DNA of 64,000 nucleotides from Nitrosomonadales bacterium (GCA_016199835.1 JACQFX010000051.1:1-64000), one strand, 5' to 3'; counted from the stretch's first letter, positions 46,255-57,005 are shown. The notes: generated from the sequence alone by a model not told the origin. Numbers and translations: made by a program.

Positions 46255-48543
46255 TTAAAATATGTTCCCCAGCGTGAACTGGAATTTCTGCAACTTGTCG
46301 CCGGTCTTGGCATTCAGCGGCTTGGCAAAACTGATCTTGAGCGGCCCTATCGGCGAAATCCAGGTCAGCGCCACGCCGCTAGAATAACGCAAACCTGCCG
46401 TCCCTGCCGTCCCGGTCGGATCGGCCGGCCCATATACCGCCCCTGCGTCAACAAAGGCGCTCAGGCGCACCGACTGTTCCTTGGACATGCCGGGCATGGG
46501 CACCAGCAACTCGGCATTGCCGATGGCACGCTTGGTGCCACCCAACGCATTATTGGAAGCATCGCGCGGCCCCAGCGACATCGGCTCGAAACCGCGCACC
46601 GAACCGGGACCGCCCGCATAGAAGTTCTTGAAGAATGGCAAGGGCTTGCCGCCGTAACCATTTGCCAGCCCGGCTTCGCCGTTCAACATCAGCGTCACAT
46701 CATGGCTCACGGGGTGGAACCACTGGCGCTGATAAGTCAGCTTGTAATAGCGCATCTTGGTCACCGGCAGGGAAACTTCCGCGTAGGCATTTTGCACCAT
46801 ACCTTCCCGTGTATAGATCGCGCTGTCGCGACTATCGTGGCTCCAGCCCACCGTGCCCAGCAAGCTCGTGGTAGTGGAGCCGAAAGTATCGACGTAAGTC
46901 TGGTAGCGCAATGGGCTGCTGGCCGTAAGCCCCAGCTTGGTCTGCTCCACCGCTAGACCATAGTGGATAGCCTCATCGTCGCTGATCGGCACGCCGTAGC
47001 GCAGCCCCAGTCCCAGCGTAGATGACGTGTATTGGCTGACCGCCGTGCTGCTCGAATTGGTGTCGCGCTTGTATGCATCGAAGCCCCGGCTCACACCGTC
47101 GTCCGTGTAATAGGGATTGGTATAGGACACCGAGTACACCTGGTTGACCTTGCTGGTATTGATCTGCGTAGACAGGAAGTTGCCGGAGCCGAACAGGTTG
47201 CGCTCGGTCACCGAAGCGTTCAAAACCAGCCCTTCGCCGCTGGCGATACCGGCACCTATGGAAAAGTCGCCCGTTGATTTTTCCTTTACCGCCAGATTGA
47301 CATCGAGCTGATCGTTGCTGCCTGGCACGGGCGGCGTCTCGATATTCACTTCGCTGAAGAAATCCAGTCTGTCCACCCGCTGCTTGGATTTCTTGATCTT
47401 CGATGCGGAAAACCACGCATCCTCCATCTGGCGCAGTTCGCGGCGGATCACCGCGTCGCCAGTCTTGATATTGCCCGAGAGATTCACCCGCCGCACATAT
47501 ACGCGATGGCCCGGATCGACCATGAAAGTGAACGACGCCAGATGTTTATCCTTGTCGAGTTCCGGCACAGCATTGATGTTGGCGAACGCATAGCCGTCGT
47601 CACCCAGACGGTCACCTATTTTGGTGGTGGATGCCGTCAGTTCCTTGCGCGAGAACGAATCGCCCGGCTTGATGCTGACCAGCTTGCGCATCTCCTCATG
47701 CGGCAGGATATTTTCCGGCCCGGCAAACTTGACCTCGGAAACAGAATACTTCGGCCCCTCGGTGAGATTGATGGTGATGTAGATGTCTTTCTTGTCCGGC
47801 GTGATGGAAACCTGCGTGGAATCCAGCGTGAATTCCAGATAACCCGAATCGAGATAGAACGAGCGCAGCGTCTCCAGATCGGCAGACAGCTTGACCTTGG
47901 AATACTGGTCGTTCTTGCTGAACCAGCTAAAGGAGTTGGGCGTTTCGAGCTTCATCATATCGCGCAACTCGGCCTCGCTGTAGGCATGGTTGCCGATGAT
48001 ATTGATCTGCTTGATACGGGAAGCCTCGCCCTCTTCCACTTTGAGCGAAATGCCGACGCGATTGCGCTCCATCTCGGTAACGGTGGCATTCACGGTCACA
48101 CCGTAATTGCCGCGTGCCACATACTGGCGCTTAAGCTCCTGCTCGGCCTTGTCCAGAATGGAGTGGTCGAAGATGCGCCCCTCTGCCAGTCCGACTGCCT
48201 TGAGGTTTTCGTTCAACTGATCCTTGGGGAATTCCTTCACGCCGTCTATCTCGATGCTGGCGATGGACGGGCGCTCATGCACCAGCACCACCAGCACACC
48301 GCGATCCGCCTCCAGTTGCACATCCTTGAAAAAACCCGTGGCGAACAGTGCATGGATCGCGGCAGCCGCATGCTCATCGTCCAGCGTATCGCCCACCTTG
48401 ACCGGCAGATAGCTGAACACCGTACCCGCCTCGGTGCGTTGTATGCCTTCTACCCGGATGTCCTTGACGGTGAACGGCTCGATGGCAGCCGCAGAAGCCG
48501 CATGCAACAACGGCAGCAACACCGCCAATTTTATTAATTTCAT
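46255..48543 (-). CDS. bamA: Outer-membrane protein assembly factor BamA
   Basis: A 762-aa Omp85 protein. A signal peptide ending SAAA precedes five POTRA domains (about 22-420; first FTVKDIRVEGIQRTEAGTVF). The 16-strand barrel contains GGPGSVRGFE (the VRGF/Y motif of strand-loop 6) and ends FTLGNIF. It inserts barrel proteins in the outer membrane. It is 7 bases after rseP. Confidence 0.98.
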   Translation of the reverse strand: MKLIKLAVLLPLLHAASAAAIEPFTVKDIRVEGIQRTEAGTVFSYLPVKVGDTLDDEHAAAAIHALFATGFFKDVQLEADRGVLVVLVHERPSIASIEIDGVKEFPKDQLNENLKAVGLAEGRIFDHSILDKAEQELKRQYVARGNYGVTVNATVTEMERNRVGISLKVEEGEASRIKQINIIGNHAYSEAELRDMMKLETPNSFSWFSKNDQYSKVKLSADLETLRSFYLDSGYLEFTLDSTQVSITPDKKDIYITINLTEGPKYSVSEVKFAGPENILPHEEMRKLVSIKPGDSFSRKELTASTTKIGDRLGDDGYAFANINAVPELDKDKHLASFTFMVDPGHRVYVRRVNLSGNIKTGDAVIRRELRQMEDAWFSASKIKKSKQRVDRLDFFSEVNIETPPVPGSNDQLDVNLAVKEKSTGDFSIGAGIASGEGLVLNASVTERNLFGSGNFLSTQINTSKVNQVYSVSYTNPYYTDDGVSRGFDAYKRDTNSSSTAVSQYTSSTLGLGLRYGVPISDDEAIHYGLAVEQTKLGLTASSPLRYQTYVDTFGSTTTSLLGTVGWSHDSRDSAIYTREGMVQNAYAEVSLPVTKMRYYKLTYQRQWFHPVSHDVTLMLNGEAGLANGYGGKPLPFFKNFYAGGPGSVRGFEPMSLGPRDASNNALGGTKRAIGNAELLVPMPGMSKEQSVRLSAFVDAGAVYGPADPTGTAGTAGLRYSSGVALTWISPIGPLKISFAKPLNAKTGDKLQKFQFTLGNIF

Positions 48544-48550
48544 GTATTGT

Positions 48551-49906
48551 TCAACCCAAAATCAGGCGACTGATGTCGTTGTACAGTGCAAAAGCCATCA
48601 TGGTAAAGAGCAGCACGATCCCCACATTCTGTCCGACCTCCCAAGCCTTATCGGACACGGGGCTACCCTTGATCAACTCTATCGTATGATACAACAAATG
48701 TCCCCCGTCCAATAAGGGGATGGGCAGCAAATTCAACACGCCCAGGCTGATGCTGATCAATGCCAGGAAACCCAGGTATGCGACGGCGCCCATCTGCGCC
48801 GATTGCCCGGCATAGTCGGCGATGGTGAGCGGGCCGCTCAGATTCTTCATCGACACTTCGCCGAGCACCATTTTACCCATCATCCTCAAACTCACCGAAG
48901 CCGTTTCCCAGGTCTTGCGTACAGCCTGGGCGAATGCAGCGTATGGCGCATAGCTTATTTCGGTCAGCATGGCATCGAATGCGTGCGGCTCCACGAAAGG
49001 TGCCGCGCCTATCTTGCCTACCGGCTTGCCCGCTTCGCTGGCCGCATCCGGCGTGACCTCCATAAGCAACTGGCTGCCGGCACGCTCGACCTCCAGATGC
49101 AAGGCGCTGCCCGGATGGCTGCGCACGATCTCCACGAGTTCTTTCCATTGCGCGATGTCATGACCATCCGCGCGCACGATGCGATCATCGGCGCGCAGCC
49201 CGGCGCGTTGCGCCACGCCGCCTTCGGTCAGCTTGCCGATAATGGGCTGCACCAATGGTTGATACAGTTGCACGCCGAGCTTTTGCAGAAAGTCGCCGTC
49301 CAGATCGGCGGGCTCGACGCTGCCCAGATCAAGTTCGTGCTGCAACCCTACGCCTTGCACCGTACGTCCCTCGATATGCACGGTCTCGCCGCGCATGGCT
49401 GCGTCCAGCAATATCCAGTTCAAATCCTGCCAGCTCGGCACCGGCTTGCCGGCTATGCTGAGTATGGTTTCCTGCGCCTGCAAGCGTGCTACGGCAGCAG
49501 GCGTCTGCGGCGGGACTTCACCAAGCACGGGCTTGATCCCCGGCACCCCATGCATGAACAACACCCAGTACAGTACGATGGCCAGCAGCAGATTGGCCAC
49601 CGGCCCCGCCACCACAATAGCCATGCGCTGCGCTATCGGCTTGCGGTTGAAAGCGCGCTGCACCTCGTGCTCCGCCACCTCGCCTTCGCGCTCGTCCAGC
49701 ATCTTGACGTAGCCGCCCAAAGGCACGGCGGAGATAGCCCACTCGGTCTCGCCACCCGCGAATTTCTTGACATAAATCACCTTGCCGAAACCGATGGAAA
49801 AACGCAGCACTTTCACGTCGCACAACCGCGCCACCCAGTAATGTCCCAACTCATGGAACATCACCAGCACCCCGATGGCAACGACGAAGGCTAATAGCGT
49901 GGTCAT
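48551..49906 (-). CDS. rseP: Site-2 protease RseP
   Basis: A 451-aa intramembrane zinc protease that cuts anti-sigma-E factor and signal-peptide remnants. HELGH is near residue 20, two PDZ domains lie between helices (about 110-300), and LPIPLLDGGH carries the third metal ligand. ATG at 49906 is chosen over a GTG one codon earlier. Confidence 0.97.
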   Translation of the reverse strand: MTTLLAFVVAIGVLVMFHELGHYWVARLCDVKVLRFSIGFGKVIYVKKFAGGETEWAISAVPLGGYVKMLDEREGEVAEHEVQRAFNRKPIAQRMAIVVAGPVANLLLAIVLYWVLFMHGVPGIKPVLGEVPPQTPAAVARLQAQETILSIAGKPVPSWQDLNWILLDAAMRGETVHIEGRTVQGVGLQHELDLGSVEPADLDGDFLQKLGVQLYQPLVQPIIGKLTEGGVAQRAGLRADDRIVRADGHDIAQWKELVEIVRSHPGSALHLEVERAGSQLLMEVTPDAASEAGKPVGKIGAAPFVEPHAFDAMLTEISYAPYAAFAQAVRKTWETASVSLRMMGKMVLGEVSMKNLSGPLTIADYAGQSAQMGAVAYLGFLALISISLGVLNLLPIPLLDGGHLLYHTIELIKGSPVSDKAWEVGQNVGIVLLFTMMAFALYNDISRLILG

Positions 49907-49925
49907 CACAAATCCAATCCAGCCT

Positions 49926-49976
49926 CAGAGGACACGGAGATCACAGAGCAAACCTGTGTCCACTCCGTGTGCTCTG
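49926..49976. repeat. Inverted repeat, ACACGGAG type, between dxr and rseP
   Basis: CAGAGGACACGGAG (49926-49939) is inverted at 49963-49976 with one mismatch. It belongs to the same loose family as the CCACGGA repeats near lpxA and cdsA. Confidence 0.7.
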
Positions 49977-49994
49977 TAGCATGGGTTGTTCGAT

Positions 49995-51164
49995 TCATTG
50001 CCGCCCCCATGTCCGGGCCGCCGCACGCGCTGCCACATCGGCGCCCAGCACATCGTCCAGCGTATTGACCGCAGACACCGGCAGGCTTGCCAGCACGTCT
50101 TCGATCAGGCGCGGGATAGCGGTGAAAGAAATCCTGCGCTCGAGGAAAGCGGCTACCGCAACTTCATTTGCGGCATTCATCACCGCAGGCGCGGTACCGC
50201 CCGCGCGCAAGGCCTGATAAGCCAGACCCAGGCAGGGGAAGCGTGCAAAATCCGGTGCCGTGAAATCGAGTTGCGCCACCTTGTACAGGTCGAGCGGAGC
50301 AACGCCCGCCGCGATGCGCTCCGGCCAGGCCAGCGCATAGGCTATCGGCGTGCGCATGTCGGGATTGCCGAGTTGCGCCAGCACCGACCCATCCACATAT
50401 TGCACCAGCGAATGAATCACGCTCTGCGGATGCACCACCACTTCGATCACATCGGCGGGCACATTGAACAGCCAGTGTGCCTCTATCACCTCCAGCCCCT
50501 TGTTCATCATGCTGGCGGAGTCCACCGAGATTTTCTTGCCCATGCTCCAGTTCGGATGCGCGCACGCCTGCTCCGGCGTGACGCTTTGCAATTCGGACAG
50601 CGGCGTATTGCGGAACGGGCCGCCGGACGCAGTAAGCAGTATCTTGCTCACCCCGCTGGCAGCCATGTCGCCCGCATAATCGCGCGGCAGCGACTGGAAA
50701 ATGGCGTTGTGCTCGCTGTCTATCGGCAGCAACACCGAGCCGCTCGCGCGCACGGCATCCATGAACACAGCACCCGCCATCACCAGCGTTTCCTTGTTCG
50801 CCAGCAATATTTTCTTCCCTGCACGCGCCGCCGCCAGCGTGGGGCGCAGACCTGCCGCACCGACGATGGCCGCCATCACCGCATCCACTTCGGGCAGCGA
50901 TGAGACCCGTTCCAGCGCTTCCATGCCGTGCAGCACTTCTGTATCCAGCGCCGCAACTGAGAGTTTTTGCTTCAGGCGTGCCGCAGCCGCCTCATCCAGC
51001 AATACAGCGTAGCGCGGCTTGAAACGCAGGCATTGCTCGAACAGTATCTCGTCGCGGCATTGTGCGGTGAGTGCGGTCACCCGATATCTATCGGGATGGC
51101 GCGCCACCACGTCCAGCGTGCTGGCGCCTATGCTGCCGGTGGAGCCAAGTATGGTAAGGTTCAT
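49995..51164 (-). CDS. dxr: 1-deoxy-D-xylulose 5-phosphate reductoisomerase
   Basis: A 389-aa NADPH enzyme, second step of the MEP isoprenoid pathway. [14 protein letters not shown] is the NADPH site; ASGGPFRNT and [19 protein letters not shown] form the substrate and metal site. ATG at 51164 is chosen over a frame start 45 bases upstream, which has no family similarity. Confidence 0.97.
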   Translation of the reverse strand: MNLTILGSTGSIGASTLDVVARHPDRYRVTALTAQCRDEILFEQCLRFKPRYAVLLDEAAAARLKQKLSVAALDTEVLHGMEALERVSSLPEVDAVMAAIVGAAGLRPTLAAARAGKKILLANKETLVMAGAVFMDAVRASGSVLLPIDSEHNAIFQSLPRDYAGDMAASGVSKILLTASGGPFRNTPLSELQSVTPEQACAHPNWSMGKKISVDSASMMNKGLEVIEAHWLFNVPADVIEVVVHPQSVIHSLVQYVDGSVLAQLGNPDMRTPIAYALAWPERIAAGVAPLDLYKVAQLDFTAPDFARFPCLGLAYQALRAGGTAPAVMNAANEVAVAAFLERRISFTAIPRLIEDVLASLPVSAVNTLDDVLGADVAARAAARTWGRQ

Positions 51165-51188
51165 TTCTGCAACTGCAAATTGAAACCC

Positions 51189-51245
51189 CGGATAACACGG
51201 AAACAACAAGACAGGTCTGGCTCCGTGTTATCCGTGTATTCCGTG
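51189..51245. repeat. Inverted repeat, CCACGGA family, between cdsA and dxr
   Basis: CGGATAACACGGA (51189-51201) is exactly inverted at 51222-51234 and followed by TGTATTCCGTGGTT, the same end sequence as the repeat near lpxA. Confidence 0.75.
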
Positions 51246-51267
51246 GTTAAAGGTTTTTTCATCAAAT

Positions 51268-52095
51268 TCATGGCATCTGCTGTAGCAGCATGGCCAGCGC
51301 GGCCAACGGCAAGGTGGAAGTCAGCGCGTCTATGCGATCCAGCAGGCCGCCGTGGCCGGGCAGCAGCGCGCCGCTGTCTTTCACTCCGGCCTGACGCTTG
51401 ACCAGGGATTCAAACAAATCGCCCATCACGGCCAGCCCGACCCAGCACCAGGACGCGATGAGAATGTTCGGTATGAACATATACATTTTCGAGTAATCGC
51501 TGAAACTCCACGCCAGCACTACGTATACCGTCACGCCGAACAAGGCGCCGATCACGCCTTCCCAGGTCTTGCCGGGACTGATGTTGGGCGCGAGCTTGTT
51601 TTTGCCGAATTTGCGCCCGGTGAAATAAGCGGCGCTGTCTGCTATCCATACCAGCGCCATGATGCCGAGCAGCAGCCACGGGCTGTATGCGCGCAGATCC
51701 ATCATCGCCTGCCCGGTCGGAATCAATACTGCCCAGCCGACGAGCGCCATCAGCAAAGGATTGCGCACCTGCCAGCGCATCGCCATCCAGAACGGCACCA
51801 CAAGCAGCCATAACAATCCGGACAACACATAGATCGCCATATGTGACTGCAACGCGAATTGCGCATCGACAGATCCCATGTCCAGCCACAGCAAGCCGCC
51901 CATCATCACCAGGGTCAGCCACCAGTATAGGTTCGCGGCCTTGCCGGACAACTGCGCCAGACGCGACCACTCCGATGTCCCTTGCATCACCAGGAGCACA
52001 GCCAGCGCCGCCCAGCCCATGGCGGGCAGCATGAACAGCGCGGCGAGGAATAGCGCCAGCAGGATGATCGCTGTGATGACGCGTTGTTTAAGCAC
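51268..52095 (-). CDS. cdsA: Phosphatidate cytidylyltransferase
   Basis: A 275-aa membrane enzyme that makes CDP-diacylglycerol for phospholipids. It has eight or so hydrophobic helices and the full C-terminal signature [20 protein letters not shown] plus GLLDRID. It overlaps uppS by 8 bases. Confidence 0.97.
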   Translation of the reverse strand: MLKQRVITAIILLALFLAALFMLPAMGWAALAVLLVMQGTSEWSRLAQLSGKAANLYWWLTLVMMGGLLWLDMGSVDAQFALQSHMAIYVLSGLLWLLVVPFWMAMRWQVRNPLLMALVGWAVLIPTGQAMMDLRAYSPWLLLGIMALVWIADSAAYFTGRKFGKNKLAPNISPGKTWEGVIGALFGVTVYVVLAWSFSDYSKMYMFIPNILIASWCWVGLAVMGDLFESLVKRQAGVKDSGALLPGHGGLLDRIDALTSTLPLAALAMLLQQMP

Positions 52096-52846
52096 TTTGT
52101 TCTTTCAATTGTTCACTGGTTCGTCCAAAGCGGCGCTCGCGCGCCTGATAGGAGTGGATGGCGGCTTCCAGTGCGGCGCGGTCGAAGGCCGGCCACAGCG
52201 TATCGGTGAAATACAATTCGGTATACGCCAGTTGCCACAACAGGAAATTACTGATGCGCTGCTCGCCGCCCGTGCGGATGAACAGGTCCGGCTCGGGCGC
52301 GTAATGCATGGAGAGATAGGGTTCCAGCTCGGTTTCGCTGAAGCTGCCGCATAGCTCGGGTTTGTCGCGCAGCATCGCCTGTGCCGCCTGCATGATGTCC
52401 CAGCGCCCGCCGTAGTTGGCGGCGATGGTCAGCGTCAGACCGTCGTTGTTTGCGGTGAGCTGCTCCGCCTCGACGATATGGCGACCGAGCTGCGCATCGA
52501 AACGGCTGCGGTCGCCGATGATCTTGAGGCGAATATTGTTTTCATGCAGCCTGGCGACCTCTCGTTCCAGCATCTTCAGGAATAACTGCATCAGGAACGA
52601 GACCTCGTCCGCCGGGCGGCGCCAGTTCTCGCTGCTGAAAGCGAACAGCGTCAGATATTCCACGCCAAGTTCGCGGCAGGCTTTCACCACTTCGCGCACC
52701 GTTTCCACACCGCGCTGATGCCCCGCCACGCGCGGCAGGAAACGCTGTTTCGCCCAGCGTCCATTGCCATCCATGATGACGGCGACATGGCGCGGAACGG
52801 CGGGAGCGTCGGGGATGGTGCGCGTGGAGCTTTGAAATAAAGCCAT
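52088..52846 (-). CDS. uppS: Undecaprenyl diphosphate synthase
   Basis: A 252-aa cis-prenyltransferase that makes the lipid carrier for peptidoglycan and O-antigen. [16 protein letters not shown] holds the catalytic Asp, and [15 protein letters not shown] the diphosphate site. It lies in frr-uppS-cdsA-dxr order. Confidence 0.97.
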   Translation of the reverse strand: MALFQSSTRTIPDAPAVPRHVAVIMDGNGRWAKQRFLPRVAGHQRGVETVREVVKACRELGVEYLTLFAFSSENWRRPADEVSFLMQLFLKMLEREVARLHENNIRLKIIGDRSRFDAQLGRHIVEAEQLTANNDGLTLTIAANYGGRWDIMQAAQAMLRDKPELCGSFSETELEPYLSMHYAPEPDLFIRTGGEQRISNFLLWQLAYTELYFTDTLWPAFDRAALEAAIHSYQARERRFGRTSEQLKEQSA

Positions 52847-52857
52847 GGGATGTCCTT

Positions 52858-52930
52858 AGCTGGTAGCGTGTAGCCAGTAGCGTGAGCAGAACCGGGTTGG
52901 TTACCCGCTACCAGCCACGGGCTACCAGCT
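52858..52930. repeat. AGCTGGTAGC inverted repeat
   Basis: AGCTGGTAGC (52858-52867) is exactly inverted at 52921-52930, with further partial copies (GTAGCCAGTAGCG, CGCTACCAGCC) inside. It fills the frr-uppS gap and may form a stem in the transcript. Confidence 0.75.
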
Positions 52931-52933
52931 TCA

Positions 52934-53491
52934 CTACACCGCCATCAGGTCGGATTCTTTGGCTTGCAGCGCCTTGTCTATTTCGGCGACAAAGCGGTCG
53001 GTCAGCTTCTGCACGTCGTCCTGGGCACGGCGCTCCTCATCCTCGCTGACCTCCTTGTCCTTGAGCAGTTTCTTCAGGTGCTCATTGGCATCGCGACGTA
53101 TGTTGCGCACCGCCACCTTGGCATTCTCCGCTTCGCCCCTCACCACCTTGATCAGATCACGGCGGCGTTCTTCGGTCAGCATCGGCATCGGCACGCGTAT
53201 CAGGTTGCCGTTGGTAGACGGGTTCAGTCCCAAATCGGCGTCGCGTATCGCCTTCTCCACGGGGGAGATCATGTTCTTCTCGAAAGGCTGTACGCCTATG
53301 GTGCGCGCATCGACCAGGGTGATGCTGGCCACCTGGTTGACCAGTGTGGGGTTGCCGTAATAGTCCACCATCACATGATCCAGAATGCCGGTATGCGCAC
53401 GCCCGGTGCGCACCTTGCCGAAATCCGCCTTGAGCGTTTCCAGCGATTTGTTCATTTTCTGTTCGGCAGTTTTCTTGACGTCAGCAATCAT
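52934..53491 (-). CDS. frr: Ribosome recycling factor
   Basis: A 185-aa RRF that splits post-termination ribosomes with EF-G. It begins [13 protein letters not shown] and includes [13 protein letters not shown] and the C-terminal helix pair. ATG at 53491 with AGGAG upstream is chosen over a TTG two codons earlier. Confidence 0.97.
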   Translation of the reverse strand: MIADVKKTAEQKMNKSLETLKADFGKVRTGRAHTGILDHVMVDYYGNPTLVNQVASITLVDARTIGVQPFEKNMISPVEKAIRDADLGLNPSTNGNLIRVPMPMLTEERRRDLIKVVRGEAENAKVAVRNIRRDANEHLKKLLKDKEVSEDEERRAQDDVQKLTDRFVAEIDKALQAKESDLMAV

Positions 53492-53521
53492 TATCAAACT
53501 CCTAAAAATCAGGAATCGGAC

Positions 53522-53565
53522 GTAGGTCGGGCTACGCCCGACGCAACGGGCAAAGCCCGCCCTAC
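53522..53565. repeat. GTAGGTCGGGC palindromic repeat, copy 2
   Basis: GTAGGTCGGGCT (53522-53533) is inverted at 53554-53565 with one mismatch, with inner dyad TCGGGC/GCCCGA. Its first 21 bases equal the repeat near 21673-21693 read on the other strand. It lies between pyrH and frr. Confidence 0.78.
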
Positions 53566-53572
53566 GGCAAAC

Positions 53573-54289
53573 TCAATCACAATGCACCAGCGTTCCCTCA
53601 TCCTCGCCCATCACCACGCGTTTCAGCGCACCAGCCTTGAAGATGCTGAACACGATGATGGGCAGTTTCTGGTCGCGGCACAGCGTCAGTGCGGTGGCAT
53701 CCATCACGCCCAGGTTCCTGCTTATCGCCTCATCGAAACTCAGGTTCTTGTAGCGTGTTGCCGTTGCATCCTTTTTCGGATCTGCGGTATACACGCCATC
53801 CACCTTGGTCGCCTTGATCACAACCTGCGCATCCATTTCCACACCACGCAATGCAGCCGCAGTATCGGTAGTAAAAAACGGGTTGCCGGTGCCGGCGCCG
53901 AAAATCACCACCTTGTTCTCTTCCAGATAACGCAAGGCTTTGCCGCGTATGAACGGCTCGGCCACCTGTTCCAGATTAAGCGCGGACTGCACGCGGCATT
54001 CCAGCCCTTGGCGCTTCATGGCGTCCGACAAGGCCATGGCATTCATCACCGTGGCCAGCATGCCCATGTAATCGGCGGTGGCGCGATCCATCCCGGCAGC
54101 GGCAGGCGCCACGCCGCGAAAAATATTGCCGCCGCCGATCACGATAGCCACCTGCACACCCAGCGCCACCACTTCGCCGATCTCGCCGACGATGCGCTCG
54201 ATCACGGCACGGTTGATACCGTAGCTGTCATCGCCCATCAGGGCTTCGCCGGAAAGCTTGAGCAGGATGCGCTTGTATGGCTGGGCCAT
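53573..54289 (-). CDS. pyrH: UMP kinase
   Basis: A 238-aa amino-acid-kinase-fold enzyme making [19 protein letters not shown] and IGGGNIFRG bind substrates. It is hexameric and GTP-regulated in the family. It follows tsf by 6 bases. Confidence 0.97.
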   Translation of the reverse strand: MAQPYKRILLKLSGEALMGDDSYGINRAVIERIVGEIGEVVALGVQVAIVIGGGNIFRGVAPAAAGMDRATADYMGMLATVMNAMALSDAMKRQGLECRVQSALNLEQVAEPFIRGKALRYLEENKVVIFGAGTGNPFFTTDTAAALRGVEMDAQVVIKATKVDGVYTADPKKDATATRYKNLSFDEAISRNLGVMDATALTLCRDQKLPIIVFSIFKAGALKRVVMGEDEGTLVHCD

Positions 54290-54295
54290 GTGTGC

Positions 54296-55195
54296 TTACC
54301 CTTTCTGTGCGGCAGCCGCAGCGGCGGCCACTTCGGCAGCATAGTCTTCGACTTTCTTCTCGATGCCCTCGCCCACCACAAACAACTGGAATGCCGTTAC
54401 GGAAGCGCCCTTGCTCTTCAGCAATTGCTCTATGGTCTGCTTGCCGTCTGCGGCCTTGACGAACACCTGGCCCAGCAGCGTGACTTCCTTGAGGAATTTC
54501 TGCACCGTGCCTTCGGCGATCTTCTCCAGCATGGCTTCGGGCTTGCCGGATTCCTTGGCCTTCTCGATGGCGATGCGGCGCTCGGTGGCGATGTCTTCCG
54601 GATTCACGCCGGAGGCATCCACCGACTTCGGCTTGCTAGCGGCGATATGCATCGCCAGATCCTTGCCCAGCGCTTCGTCGCCGACGAAGTCCACCATCAC
54701 GCCGATCTTGCTGCCGTGCAGATAAGTAGCCAGCTTGCCGGAAGTCGAAGCGTAACGCGCGAAGCGGCGCACACTCACGTTTTCGCCCAGCTTCATCACC
54801 AGCGCCATGCGTGTTTCTTCCACGCTGCCGGAACCGTTGGCTATGGGCAATGCGCCCAGGGCGGCGACATCTGCCGGATTTTTTTCTGCCACGGTTTGCG
54901 CCACATTTTTGGCAAATGCCACGAAGTCGTCATTCTTGGCGACGAAGTCGGTTTCGCAATTCACTTCCGCTACCGCGCCGGTCTTGCCGTCAGCTACGAC
55001 ATAGGCGCTGACCACACCTTCGGCGGCCACGCGCGATGCGGCCTTGCTCGCCTTGGCACCGCTCTTGATGCGCAACAGTTCTTCTGCTGCCTTGAAGTCG
55101 CCATTGGTCTCCGTCAGCGCCTTTTTGCAATCCATCATGCCGAGGCCGGTCGCCCCGCGCAATTCCATAACCATACTTGCGGTGATTTCCGCCAT
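54296..55195 (-). CDS. tsf: Elongation factor Ts
   Basis: A 299-aa guanine-exchange factor for EF-Tu. It begins [25 protein letters not shown] and contains [10 protein letters not shown], which contacts EF-Tu. ATG at 55195 lies 7 bases after AAGGGG; earlier in-frame ATGs overlap that site. Confidence 0.97.
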   Translation of the reverse strand: MAEITASMVMELRGATGLGMMDCKKALTETNGDFKAAEELLRIKSGAKASKAASRVAAEGVVSAYVVADGKTGAVAEVNCETDFVAKNDDFVAFAKNVAQTVAEKNPADVAALGALPIANGSGSVEETRMALVMKLGENVSVRRFARYASTSGKLATYLHGSKIGVMVDFVGDEALGKDLAMHIAASKPKSVDASGVNPEDIATERRIAIEKAKESGKPEAMLEKIAEGTVQKFLKEVTLLGQVFVKAADGKQTIEQLLKSKGASVTAFQLFVVGEGIEKKVEDYAAEVAAAAAAAQKG

Positions 55196-55223
55196 TGCCA
55201 TACCCCTTGAAAACATAAGCTAT

Positions 55224-55247
55224 AAAAAAAGGGGCTCGCGCCCCTTT
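55224..55247 (-). terminator. Terminator/attenuator between rpsB and tsf
   Basis: On the minus strand the stem AAAGGGGC/GCCCCTTT is followed by a run of T (55224-55230). It sits in the rpsB-tsf gap, where partial termination is known in other bacteria to keep S2 above EF-Ts. Confidence 0.82.
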
Positions 55248-55265
55248 CGGACTAACGGTGCCAGC

Positions 55266-55991
55266 TTAAGCCGCTTGTTCCGCGACTTGCTCTACCACCT
55301 CGTTGAGCGCCTGCTCGCGCCCTTCCAGTACCGCATCGGCCATGCCGCGCGCATACAGGCGGATCGCCTGGCTGGAGTCGTCGTTGCCGGGGATGGGATA
55401 ATCCACGCCCAGCGGGCTGTGGTTGGTATCCACCACACCGACCACGGGAATGCCCAGCTTCTGCGCTTCAACGATGGTGCCCTTCTGGTAACCGACGTCG
55501 ATCACAAAAATCGCGGAAGGCAAACCTTGCATATCCTTGATGCCGCCCAGACTGCGTTCGAGCTTGTCCAGTTCGCGCTGCATCATCAGGCCTTCCTTCT
55601 TGGAGACCTTTTCCATTGCGGCGCTGTCAGCAACCAATGCTTCCAGATCGCGCAGACGCTTGATGGACAGTTGCACTGTCTTGAAGTTGGTCAGCATGCC
55701 GCCCAACCAGCGGTGATCCACATAAGGGCAACCTGCGCGGATAGCCTCTTCGCGGATGATGTCACGTGCCTGACGCTTGGTCGCCACGAACAGAATGGTG
55801 CCCTTCTTGCCGGCCAGTTTGCTCACAAACTTGACCGCATCGCTGTACATGGCGACGGTTTTTTCCAGGTTGATGATGTGTATTTTGTTGCGATGGCCGA
55901 AAATGAACGGGGCCATCTTGGGATTCCAGAAACGGGTCTGGTGTCCGAAATGGACGCCAGCTTCCAGCATTTGACGCATGGTTACAGCCAT
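55266..55991 (-). CDS. rpsB: 30S ribosomal protein S2
   Basis: A 241-aa S2, starting [26 protein letters not shown], with the family motif [31 protein letters not shown] precedes the start. A strong sigma-70 promoter lies 115 bases upstream. The long leader could carry the S2 autoregulatory site. Confidence 0.98.
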   Translation of the reverse strand: MAVTMRQMLEAGVHFGHQTRFWNPKMAPFIFGHRNKIHIINLEKTVAMYSDAVKFVSKLAGKKGTILFVATKRQARDIIREEAIRAGCPYVDHRWLGGMLTNFKTVQLSIKRLRDLEALVADSAAMEKVSKKEGLMMQRELDKLERSLGGIKDMQGLPSAIFVIDVGYQKGTIVEAQKLGIPVVGVVDTNHSPLGVDYPIPGNDDSSQAIRLYARGMADAVLEGREQALNEVVEQVAEQAA

Positions 55992-56105
55992 GATTACTCC
56001 TGATCGTTAAGGGTTAGTTCTACCACCCGTCAGCCTGACCCTTGCGAGCACCCCAACATGAACGGATGTGTAAATTTCCTGCCGGGCTATTCCGACAGGG
56101 CGCGC

Positions 56106-56134
56106 ATTGTATCACCAGCGCACTGCGCACTCAA
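56106..56134 (-). promoter_or_regulatory. Sigma-70 promoter of rpsB
   Basis: On the minus strand, TTGAGT (56134-56129) and TACAAT (56111-56106) are 17 bases apart, with TG before the -10. The predicted leader is about 105 bases. Confidence 0.7.
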
Positions 56135-56187
56135 CCTTCGATTGCGTGTCCGCGCACGGCCCAGGTAAATCCATACCGCGTTCAAGA

Positions 56188-56216
56188 TTGACCGTTTTGG
56201 TTTTCGCAGGTAGGAT
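56188..56216 (+). promoter_or_regulatory. Sigma-70 promoter of tpiA
   Basis: TTGACC (56188-56193) and TAGGAT (56211-56216) have 17-base spacing, 34 bases before the tpiA start. It probably drives tpiA-secG and perhaps the tRNA and nuo genes. Confidence 0.6.
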
Positions 56217-56249
56217 TGCCGCCTTTCGTTGTCTTGAGAGTGCTGTCGG

Positions 56250-57005
56250 ATGCGACGTAAGCTGGTTGCCGGTAATTGGAAGATGCATGGGGCACTGGCT
56301 CGAAACCAAGCACTATTGAGCGTGGTGGCAGGCCGTATGGCGCAGATGCCGGGGGTGGATTGCGCAGTGTGCGTACCCTTCCCCTATCTGGCGCAGACTC
56401 AGCATCTGTTGCGTGACAGTGCGGTGCAATGGGGCGCACAGGATGTACACCAGCAGGCTGAGGGCGCTTACACTGGCGAAGTAGCAGCTTCCATGTTGTG
56501 CGATTTCGGTTGCCGTTATGTGCTCGTCGGACATTCGGAACGACGCAGCCTGTATGGCGAAAGCAGCCAGTTGGTGGCGGAAAAATTCGCCGCTGCGCAG
56601 AAAGCTGGCCTGTTGCCCATCCTGTGTATAGGCGAAACTCTGTCGCAGCGAGAGAGCGGCGCGACAGAGGTCGTGGTCGCTGAACAACTTGACGCAGTAA
56701 TCAAGTTGCTGGGCGCCCGGTCCCTGCGCGATGCGGTGCTGGCTTACGAGCCGGTATGGGCCATAGGCACCGGCAAGACGGCATCGCCGGCACAGGCACA
56801 GGCTGTGCATGCGTTCATCCGGCAACGCGTTGCGGGACTCGATGCCGATGTGGCGCAAGGCTTGCGCATACTATATGGCGGCAGCGTCAAGGCAGCGAAT
56901 GCGGCTGAATTGTTTGCCGTGCCGGACATAGACGGCGGATTGATAGGCGGCGCCTCGTTGGTGGCCGATGAATTCCTGGCGATATGTAACGCCGGGCAAA
57001 ATTAA
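56250..57005 (+). CDS. tpiA: Triosephosphate isomerase
   Basis: A 251-aa TIM-barrel enzyme that interconverts DHAP and GAP. The catalytic Lys is in GNWKMHG, His in GHSERR and Glu in AYEPVWAIGTG, and the phosphate loop is GGSVKAAN. It is divergent from rpsB and 14 bases before secG. Confidence 0.98.
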   Translation: MRRKLVAGNWKMHGALARNQALLSVVAGRMAQMPGVDCAVCVPFPYLAQTQHLLRDSAVQWGAQDVHQQAEGAYTGEVAASMLCDFGCRYVLVGHSERRSLYGESSQLVAEKFAAAQKAGLLPILCIGETLSQRESGATEVVVAEQLDAVIKLLGARSLRDAVLAYEPVWAIGTGKTASPAQAQAVHAFIRQRVAGLDADVAQGLRILYGGSVKAANAAELFAVPDIDGGLIGGASLVADEFLAICNAGQN

